DNA from: JAGGSN01 sp965603725
GTDB lineage: Bacteria > Zixibacteria > MSB-5A5 > UBA10806 > 4484-95
Reading direction: 5' to 3'
DNA length: 64,000 nt
Assembly (NCBI GenBank): GCA_965603725.1
Contig: CBFDEC010000008.1
Location: forward strand, 1-64,000
The position numbers and the translations under genes were made by a program. Positions 1 through 6,847 of this stretch are shown one piece after another; position 1 is the stretch's first letter, and every line of letters begins with the position of its first letter. The notes beneath the pieces are model-generated. The model was given only the letters and a program-made list of their open reading frames with translations. It ran no database searches and had not been told where the DNA came from.

Positions 1-2
1 TG

Positions 3-50
3 GCCTCTTTTAGAGGCTCTTCAAAGCCACCTTCTTAGAAGGTGGATTTT
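3..50. terminator. Two tandem hairpins, terminator-like
   Basis: GCCTCT at 3-8 pairs with AGAGGC at 12-17 around a TTT loop. CCACCTTC at 27-34 pairs with GAAGGTGG at 38-45 around TTA and is followed by ATTTTTA. The second hairpin looks like a short intrinsic terminator for a gene entering from the left of the window. Its T-run is short, so the call is tentative. Confidence 0.35.
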
Positions 51-361
51 TACTAAGGTCATGATACTTGAAACATTGCATATTTAGCGTAAAAGTGTCC
101 AAACAGTATTCGTCAAAATACTTCTTAGATATGCACTGTCTAACATTTTTCCAACAAAAAATCCAAAACTGTAAACAATCAGCATCGAATCACCTTTACT
201 CCTAAAATTAAACATCGCAATTTCAATAAGTTAATTTCCCCAGCATAATCAAAGAAATTGTTGTAGTATCAAAAACCCGAAGATCAATTTATTATGTACA
301 TAGCAAGCTATTAAACGAAACAGCCGGTTGACTTTGAAAATCAATTAAATTATTTGGCTCC
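51..361. other. AT-rich spacer, no gene seen
   Basis: This stretch separates the left-edge hairpins from the 3' end of the ISL3-type transposase. It has no open reading frame with a ribosome binding site and no recognised RNA. It may contain the left end of the insertion sequence, whose boundary I could not fix. Confidence 0.5.
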
Positions 362-1680
362 TCACATAAATTTGTGCACCAATTTTGGTTCAGGGAGTTT
401 TCCAAGGCAATGATAAAGCGCTATAATGTAATTATTCGGGGTTCGGAGTCCGTAACATCGATGACTGACTACCTTAGCCTTATTATTCATACCTTCTACC
501 GCTCCATTGTCAATACGCAAGTTGAAGTAATTTAATATACCATCCATATGACGGCGAAGAATCCAGGCAAAATCACGCATCGGTTTCAACCGAGAATGAG
601 TTGCCCACCAAAACCATTTGTTAAGATATTTTTTTCGCCCATCCCTTAAGTTTATATGTCCACAACTCGCGAAAGCTCTCCTTAAGTAAGTATCCCCGGT
701 TGATACGAAGATTGAGCTTTTCCAAATAATCCAAACGGGCACGTTGCTTATCAGTAAGATTCTCCGGATTCTTCAGCCAGATATACCGCGTCCGCTTGAG
801 AAGCTCCGGGTTTGTCTTCTTCAATTCACGTACTTCCTCCCGCCGAACTTCATCAACAGCCTGCAACAGCTTCTGCATAATATGAAATTTGTCAAAGACA
901 AGCGAGGCGTTCGGCAAATGCTCCTCTATCGTATCAATGTAAGGCTGCCACATATCACAACACACACCTACTACGTTGTCTTTCAAGACGTTCCCATGCT
1001 CTTTGAAAAACGCTTCGAGCGTCTCCTTACTGCGGCCATCCCCCGACCATAATAACCGCATCTGTTGCAGATCATAAACATTGGTTACATAAACATGCCC
1101 TTTCCGACGTGATAATTCATCAATGCCGATACACAACACCGAACCAATCTCTCGATGTTCCAAACCATATTCTACAGCCCGATGCACTGCCGCGGCAACC
1201 GTGTTCCAATGCACACCAAACATTTTGGCGATAACATCCCAGGTCAAAAGCTTTGCCCATGATGATAACAGCCAAATTAACCCGCTGGAGAGACGACACT
1301 TTCCGTATGACCAGGGAATATCTTCAACGCGAATCTTGTCGCACTGGGTACATTTTACGCGCGCTGGAGCATAAGATAACGTGACTGGAATTCCCCACAA
1401 CGGTACATGCTTCCACTGCCTTACTTTAAGACGATCCCTAACCTTCGCCAGCGTACCGCAGGTGCCGCAAGGAAGATGTCGGCGTTTGTGAATATCCAGA
1501 TAAATTGTCATGCCTGTCTCATCCCTCACAACCTTTTTTACTACATGAGACTTGATTCCAAGGGTCTTTTTAACTATACTCTTTACCAGCATGTGCTTTC
1601 CTCCGTGTTTTTCCGTTCGTTATTACCTTGAAAATACACGAGTTAGCACATGCTATCTATATATTATTTGCACAAATTCT
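355..1680 (-). mobile_element. ISL3-family insertion sequence, ends uncertain
   Basis: The transposase gene fills 362-1592. A 10-bp inverted match, AATTTGTGCA at 369-378 and TGCACAAATT at 1669-1678, lies close to both sides but overlaps the stop end of the adjacent Rhs fragment, so it may be chance. Neither the usual ISL3 end beginning GGCTCTTC nor an 8-bp target duplication could be paired on both sides. The element sits exactly where the immunity gene of the first orphan Rhs module would be expected, which suggests it landed in and replaced part of the toxin locus. Confidence 0.5.
362..1592 (-). pseudogene. ISL3-family transposase, frameshifted at an A7 run
   Basis: The upstream frame (1592 down to 621, 323 aa) has the N-terminal zinc-finger region (CGTCGTL, CTQCD), a helix-turn-helix stretch and the DDE-type core: GIDELSRRKGH, then CDMWQPYI, then LVFDKFHIMQ. 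The downstream frame (to 362) carries the C-terminal block with NGAVEGMNNKAK, which holds the last acidic residue. The frames meet at an A7 run (minus strand, positions 635-629). Reading GCG AAA AAA then skipping one A restores KKYLNKW and gives a protein of about 405 aa, normal for ISL3. I read this as a one-base insertion, though slippage on the A7 run could produce a full product. ISL3 transposases are normally one continuous frame. Confidence 0.85.
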
Positions 1681-2135
1681 TGTTAATAACCATAGATTGT
1701 TCGGTGGGATCAAAACCAGCCTGGAAAAGTCCTTCAAGCCCGTAATCTACCCAAGTATTATGTTCTTCTAATTGCCCTCCAAACCTAAGATTAAGTGAGT
1801 TTTTGTTATAGAATTGATTTCTAGCCTCATTGACTCCCGGTGCATCCATCATATCTAATGCTTGGTTGCTGTTCGGTCCAAAAAACCTATGCGTTGGACC
1901 AAAACCAATCAAAAATTCATCTAAGAAACATAACGTTTCCATCCAGGTCAATCCATAAGGATCATTATTGTTTGTAGGCCTGTTTGTTACATAGCGATAC
2001 ATATTCACATCACCTGAGACAAAGCCAAACGGGTCAGAGGTAATAAACCTGCCTGAGAGCGGGTCGTAATAGCGGGCGCGGTAGTAGTAATAGCCGTACT
2101 CGCGGTCGTCAAACGCTATTGGGTTGAGAAAGAGC
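1664..2135 (-). pseudogene. Orphan Rhs C-terminal module A
   Basis: From 2115 down to about 2000 the minus strand encodes the end of an Rhs/YD-repeat core in one frame: DREYGYYYYRARYYDPLSGRF, then DPFGF and VNMYRYVTNRPTNNNDPYGL. After this conserved junction a unique tail of about 95 aa follows (GLTWMETLCF to VINKNLCK), the expected place of a polymorphic toxin domain. I do not recognise the toxin fold. The first ATG (2008) lies within the core remnant and there is no upstream core or signal, so it is a displaced toxin cassette. No immunity gene follows; the ISL3 element begins there, so the tail may itself be clipped. Confidence 0.7.
2115..2135 (-). repeat. Shared boundary sequence of orphan module A
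   Basis: A 21-nt block reading GCTATT-GG-GTTGAGAAAGAGC on the plus strand recurs at 3074-3094 and 4036-4056 with one to three changes. In all three it marks the outer edge of the core-derived homology. The parental rhs gene lacks it at the matching site. Confidence 0.7.
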
Positions 2136-2152
2136 AGAGTCCTATCGATTGA

Positions 2153-2413
2153 CTAAAAATCTTTTATCTCGTCTTCTGTGAACATCCTTATGCAGCATTT
2201 CAATGATTCCCTTGTAAGGATACCTTCTGATTCAAGGTGTTGGTGCTGGACATCTGGTGACGCCTTTATAAGAAATTCACATACAGCAATTATCCTTCTT
2301 AAACCATGTTCAGTAGCAAAAATATCAACACCATCTTTATCATTGTAGCGTACTTCAACATCCCTTGATGTGAATGTAGATCTGAACTTAGGTTTTCTAA
2401 ACTCCTGTCCCAC
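2153..2413 (-). CDS. Small protein, putative immunity protein of Rhs module B
   Basis: An 86-aa protein starting at GTG 2413 with a GGAG ribosome binding site about 7 nt upstream. It begins 15 nt after the stop of the toxin module B frame, the usual toxin-immunity spacing. The sequence is acidic, has no signal peptide or membrane segment, and ends FTEDEIKDF. I recognise no family, so the immunity role comes only from position, size and strand. The next feature downstream is the outer boundary of orphan module A. Confidence 0.55.
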   Translation of the reverse strand: MGQEFRKPKFRSTFTSRDVEVRYNDKDGVDIFATEHGLRRIIAVCEFLIKASPDVQHQHLESEGILTRESLKCCIRMFTEDEIKDF

Positions 2414-2428
2414 AAAAGCTCCTTTTAT

Positions 2429-3094
2429 TCAATGAATATTTATATTAATAAATCCATTTTTGCCAGGGATATATATGTTTAAATTTTTTCCCGTATATTG
2501 CCCATATAATCGTACGATAACTTGAATGTGGGCTCTTTGAACATTCCTTGCTAAGTGTGGACCATGTTGTTGTACTGCGGCAATCCACGGCCCCATCCCT
2601 GCGACTCCAATAACTTGGCCTATACCAGCTCCTGCAATGAACCAGCCGTCCCCATCCAAGTATCGGATGTCCACAGTGACGAAAATAAACCACCTGTACC
2701 GTAAACATAGAACATAGGATCAGTCCACCCACCAGTGGTATTGAATCGATCTGCCCACCAATCAGTTGCCTCATCGCCATAGCCCGTTCCATAATAATAG
2801 CCTTGTTCAAGTAGATCCCACCAATTTTCATCGCCACCGCCGCCACAGGAGCCATTTCCACTACCCAATCCTCCACCTGCTCTGCCAAGCCCACCAAAAC
2901 CGAAGAATAAGCCAAAAGGATCGTTAAAGCCAGTTGGTTCATTCCAAACATAAGCATATAAATTCACATCCCCGCCGGCAAAACCGATCGGATCGGAGGA
3001 GGTAAACCTGCCGGACAGCGGATCGTAGTATCAAGCGCGGTAGTAGTAGTAGCCGAACTCGCGGTCGTCAAACGCTATTCAGTTGAGAAAGAGC
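2429..3094 (-). pseudogene. Orphan Rhs C-terminal module B, frameshifted
   Basis: The core remnant (3073 to about 2960) contains a nonsense change: YYYYRA is followed by TGA where the parent has CGC. The junction VNLYAYVWNEPTGFNDPFGL is intact and an ATG lies at 2967. The tail is glycine-rich (FGFGGLGRAGGGLGSGNG), nearly identical to module C, then GYYYGTGYGDEATDWWADRF. Near 2643 one base is missing compared with module C: the first frame ends early (SLQELV, stop at 2620), while the sister frame carries on as AGAGIGQVIGVAGMGPW to a C-terminal HGPHLARNVQRAHIQVIVR block. The restored tail aligns with module C around HG-H and HLQ/HIQ, so B and C share a toxin domain. As it stands B encodes a truncated product. 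Confidence 0.7.
3074..3094 (-). repeat. Shared boundary sequence of orphan module B
   Basis: Second copy of the 21-nt boundary block (GCTATTCAGTTGAGAAAGAGC is split here as GCTATTCA plus GTTGAGAAAGAGC). It differs from copy A at two bases and from copy C at one. It ends the recognisable homology to the rhs core. Confidence 0.7.
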
Positions 3095-3198
3095 AAACTT
3101 TACAATTGGATTACATCAGCTTGATTTTAGATTAATCCCAATACCATAAATCGTTTCTATTTTAGAGTAGTTGTAAAACAATTTCCTACTATTAAATT

Positions 3199-3402
3199 TC
3201 AATTTTTATCCTTAAGAATTTTCTTTAAAACATCAGTATTTAGGTATAAATTAAATACATGACCACATTCAATACATACTTTTACTTCAATACTATAGAC
3301 CCCTTTCGTTAACCATTTTTTTCTCTGTTTGGAAGGCTCAAAAGAAACGCCCTGAAGAGTCCCTTCAACAAAATTGGATTTCTTACAATTTTCACAAACC
3401 AT
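3199..3402 (-). CDS. 67-aa zinc-ribbon protein next to Rhs module C
   Basis: I chose ATG 3402 because AGGAGT lies 5 nt upstream. The longer reading back to 3477 has no such site and would overlap the toxin module. The product has two CxxC pairs, CENCKKSN near residue 3 and CIECGHVF near residue 46, consistent with a small zinc ribbon. It starts 16 nt after the stop of module C, so an immunity role is possible, but zinc-ribbon proteins of this size are not a classic immunity family. Confidence 0.6.
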   Translation of the reverse strand: MVCENCKKSNFVEGTLQGVSFEPSKQRKKWLTKGVYSIEVKVCIECGHVFNLYLNTDVLKKILKDKN

Positions 3403-3418
3403 TTTTACTCCTAACTTA

Positions 3419-4056
3419 TTATTTCCACAAGCGCAGGTGTAAGTATCTAGTCGCTTCCCTGCCAACTTGATTACCAACTCGAATCATCATTTGTAAATGA
3501 GGATACTGATGGGGTCCGCCAGCATGGGCACCGTGTATAGCGACTGTTGCGAACCATGTCCCATATACAGCATTTCCTACACCTAATCCAGCTATACCTC
3601 CCGCGGTTGTCATCCACATATCAGGCGTCCACCAAGTCCCTACCACTCCACCAAAGCCATAGTAAACCGCTGAAAGCCCGCTTGATTGATTATACCGATC
3701 TGCCCACCATTCAACTGCTTCATCGCCATAGCCCGTTCCATAATAATAGCCTTGTTCAAGTAGATCCCACCAATTTTCATCGCCACCGCCGCCACAGGAG
3801 CCATTTCCACTACCCAATCCTCCACCTGCTCTGCCAAGCCCACCAAAACCGAAGAATAAGCCAAAAGGATCAACAAAGCCCGTCGGCTCATTCCAAACAT
3901 ACCGATATAAATTCACATCCCCGCTGGCAAAACCGGATCGGATCGGCGGAGATAAACCTGCCGGTTAGCGGGTCGTAATAACGGGCGCGGTAGTAGTAGT
4001 AGCTGAACTCGCGGTCGTACTCGCGGCCGGTGTGTGCTATTCAGTTGTGAAAGAGC
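3419..4056 (-). pseudogene. Orphan Rhs C-terminal module C
   Basis: The core remnant (about 4035-3925) matches the end of the parental rhs gene but carries an extra C in the DPIGF coding stretch, which breaks the core frame just before the junction. An ATG at 3916 (MNLYRYVWNEPTGFVDPFGL) opens an intact 165-aa frame: glycine-rich linker, then WWADRYNQSSGL and a C-terminal block with HGAHAGGPHQYPHLQMMIRVG. Histidine-rich tails of this form are common in Rhs nuclease-type toxins, but I cannot assign the activity. The tail frame is open, so it could act if recombined behind an intact core. The zinc-ribbon gene follows at 16 nt. Confidence 0.7.
4036..4056 (-). repeat. Shared boundary sequence of orphan module C
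   Basis: Third copy of the 21-nt block (GCTATTCAGTTGTGAAAGAGC is split here as GCTATTCA plus GTTGTGAAAGAGC). Beyond it, sequence similarity to the other modules stops. Confidence 0.7.
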
Positions 4057-4115
4057 GGAAATTTATAAAAATTTAGATATATTAGATTAGTATTAAAACT
4101 CTTCCCTTTATAAAT

Positions 4116-4619
4116 TCAGGATATCCACGGCTCATATTCATAACTTCTTATCTCTGGTTTTTGCCAAGGCAAAATAGTTTTTACTTTTTTAGTAAAGGAA
4201 ATAAGTTTTTTATCACTAATTTTTAACACAGGACTCGTCAATAAAATCCTATGAAGTTCATTATTTATATAATACTCCTTTTTTTCTACTTTATTTTTTA
4301 GAACATTGTCAATGACCCAGTATATGTCATCATAGCCAGCCTCACTAGAAAAATCGTCATAATAAAGAATATTTGCCACCTCCAAAAAATCAAAAAATAT
4401 CTTATGAATTTCGCTACCAATACCTATCATGAAAACCAGGGGGCAAAATTTATTTTCTCTGCCGTGAATATCTATCTTGATCATAAAATTTTGCTTTTCA
4501 ATTGTTACCCTGTCGAAATCAATGTGCTCGGGTGGAATTTCAAAAAGCGGTGATAGGATTGATAAACTCCTGGCGTCTAATTCACCGCCAACTTTTTGTA
4601 ATTTTTCTTTTAAATACAT
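4116..4619 (-). CDS. Putative immunity protein paired with the main Rhs toxin
   Basis: A 167-aa protein starting at ATG 4619 with AAGGAG upstream, 9 nt after the rhs stop. It is lysine- and isoleucine-rich with alternating beta and helical stretches, no signal peptide and no membrane segment. Base composition is clearly more AT-rich than the rhs core, as is usual for exchangeable immunity genes. I recognise no family; the immunity call rests on its place directly behind the toxin tail. Confidence 0.6.
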   Translation of the reverse strand: MYLKEKLQKVGGELDARSLSILSPLFEIPPEHIDFDRVTIEKQNFMIKIDIHGRENKFCPLVFMIGIGSEIHKIFFDFLEVANILYYDDFSSEAGYDDIYWVIDNVLKNKVEKKEYYINNELHRILLTSPVLKISDKKLISFTKKVKTILPWQKPEIRSYEYEPWIS

Positions 4620-4628
4620 ATCGTCTCC

Positions 4629-6335
4629 TTATAAACGCCAAAAGTGCAAATGGCCCGGGTCTGCGGTTCGCCAGTTGTTTAGGGGCATCCGAAGCCCGCG
4701 AAGCCATTGGTTTAAATTCCTAAGTATTGGGCTTCTAATTTGATTTACATACCTGTAATTCCTTGCGGTCGAAGCACCCCACCTAAGACCAAATGTAGGA
4801 AATTGCCCGCTGCGGCTAAATGATCTACCAATCCTTATCCAGTTTCGCAGAGGGCCGATAGCCCTTCCTAAAGACCCAATCCCTCTTATAATCCCCGCGC
4901 TTGTTACATAACTACTAGCTAAATAACCACCTGCTTGTCCTCCTGTATACCAGCCTGAACAATAGTTGACGTAACTATCACCGTACCATGATTGATTTCT
5001 GATCCACCTTGTAAGACCAAATGAAGCACCATCACCAAAACCAACCGCAAAAGTGCCAATATCCTCCAAAGTAATCAATCCCATAGGATCAGTATAAACC
5101 GTAGGTTTATTCTTTACATAACGATATAAATTCACATCCTCGGCCGCAAAGCCAACCGGATCGGAGGAGATAAACCTGCCTGAGAGCGGGTCGTAATAGC
5201 GGGCGCGGTAGTAGTAATAGCCGTACTCGCGGTCGTACTCCCGGCCCGTGTACGTGACCTGATCGCCGGGGGCGCCAACACCCGATTCGGAGATGATGTT
5301 GCCAAAAGTATCGTAGGTGACACTTCGCACAACTGTTCCGGCGCTGTTGGTTATTTTGGTAACCGAACCGAGGGCATCGGTGAAATGCAGATAGCTGCTG
5401 TCATTCCGGCTGGCCTCAAGTATGAAATCCATACCCGGACCGTACAGGTAACTCACCGTCACGGTATCGCTGTCATCATGCTCGTACAGCAGATTGGCGC
5501 CAAAATAAGTGTATTTGACAATTGTGGTATCATCATTGACTATTGTCATCTTCTGCACCCGGTTGCCGATACCATTGTAAACGAAATTAACTTCCAGCGT
5601 ATCATCGTAAATTTTAATTAGCTGACCATCCGCCTTATAATCGAAATAGATCGTATCGTCAAATGACTTCCATTTTTTCCAGGTCATATTTCCCGCGTTG
5701 TCGTAACTATAATAGCAACTGTCATCCTCTGTCAAGCGATTGTTGGCGTCAACGGTATAGGATGATGAAATATGGGATGTATCTCGGTTACCGAGCGGAT
5801 CGTAATCGTAGCCCTCCTGCGGATTGCCCATTGGGTGGTACGCTTCAATAAGCTGATATATGTCATCATAGACAAACTTATGGGACCCGGCCAGGTCGCA
5901 CAGGCTGTCACGGACCCCGGCATTATCGTAATGATAATGAAACGAGTCGATCACCGTGCCGCTTAAGATATGTTTAAGATCCAAAAGCTGGCTGGCTTTA
6001 TCGAAATTATAGATTGAGTATGAATCATTGGACCGATGCAGTGAATCGGGCCGGCCGGCTTTATCATAGAAGAAGTAGTTCAGAGTATCCGGACCGCTCT
6101 CATTCACAATTCTTGAGACCCTGTTGAGGCCGTCGTTAATATAGGTATAATCCCGACCTTCGGTGTCCGTGAATGATTCGACGCCGCCGTTTTTGTAGCG
6201 TTCGAATCTCGAGACAACGAACGGCTGGATAATATCGGCATCGGCGCTATCGCCATAAACCACGGAATCCAGACGCTGGGCGCCGTCGTAGAGATAGCGT
6301 ATCAGGGTATTCGATGTTTCCACGTTCGTCAAATT
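4629..6335 (-). pseudogene. Rhs/YD-repeat protein, 5'-truncated, with C-terminal toxin domain
   Basis: From about 6335 the protein shows recurring YD-type repeats (YDNAGNMTWKKW, YDPLGNRDTSH, YFFYDKAGRPD), then the hyperconserved core end YDREYGYYYYRARYYDPLSGRF, DPVGFAAEDVNLYRYVKNKPTVYTDPMGL, and a unique tail of about 160 aa ending GHLHFWRL. The open frame extends to 6434, but its first 35 residues are a low-complexity Tyr/Asn/Ile run from AT-rich DNA unlike any Rhs. The N-terminal half of the core, any secretion signal and any PAAR- or TcdB-like domains are missing. Rhs proteins usually exceed 1000 aa, so this is a 3' fragment that may act only as a donor for recombination. The tail is followed by a candidate immunity gene. 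Confidence 0.8.
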
Positions 6336-6434
6336 ATAAATATAGCGGCAAAAATAAGAATAATACCTACAATAATGTATATAATGAAATTTTTCATTAT
6401 AAATATTATATTTATTTTGATAAATATTTGTCAA

Positions 6435-6847
6435 GTGAAAAAAGTGATATGTAATTAATTAAAGGAATGATTATTTTAGGTATTTATTATTTTAAATGGA
6501 AGGGAGAAATTAGGGAATTTAATATTGGTATGGTTGGGAAAAATAAATAATGATATTTTATATCTTGAAAAATGATTTAAAGAAAAAGCCTCTGACAGAA
6601 AAGGAGAATATTAAATACTTGCTTGTATACGTCTTTGCATTTAATTTTTTTCCTATACCTCAGGATGGAAATGAAATGACATCCTGAGGTTGTTGCCACT
6701 TGGTTTCAGGATGTCGCAAAACTTCCATCCTGAAACATATAAACGTCTGCTTGAAAATTTAATAAATCCAGATTTTACTTTCAGTTTGTCCGGATAGAAC
6801 GCTGTTATTTCAAGATATTCGAGGCATGAAAACCGCATAACGCAAAA
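6435..6847. other. AT-rich spacer with paired hairpins
   Basis: Between the truncated rhs 5' end and the carboxypeptidase 3' end there is no convincing gene. A 61-codon frame at 6653-6838 (minus) is just the translation of the palindromes described separately. The AT-rich part at 6340-6500 probably marks the junction where upstream rhs sequence was lost. Confidence 0.5.
6658..6736. repeat. Two adjacent related palindromes (ATCCTGA type)
   Basis: CCTCAGGATG at 6658-6667 pairs with CATCCTGAGG at 6680-6689 (10 bp, 12-nt loop). GTTTCAGGATG at 6703-6713 pairs with CATCCTGAAAC at 6726-6736 (11 bp, 12-nt loop). Both stems share the TCAGGATG core and both loops are 12 nt, so this is a duplicated unit like a bacterial REP-type pair. 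It lies just 3' of the carboxypeptidase gene. Confidence 0.75.

Noticed and set aside
369..1678. AATTTGTGCA inverted pair as terminal repeats of the ISL3 element
   Set aside because: Only 10 bp, AT-rich, without target duplication, and one copy lies within the end of the Rhs tail; kept only as a weak boundary hint.
4629..6434. Complete Rhs gene starting at the first ATG
   Set aside because: The first ~35 residues are low-complexity translation of AT-rich DNA and the N-terminal core is missing.
6653..6838. 61-codon minus-strand ORF
   Set aside because: Overlaps two palindromes and has no ribosome binding site or homology that I recognise.
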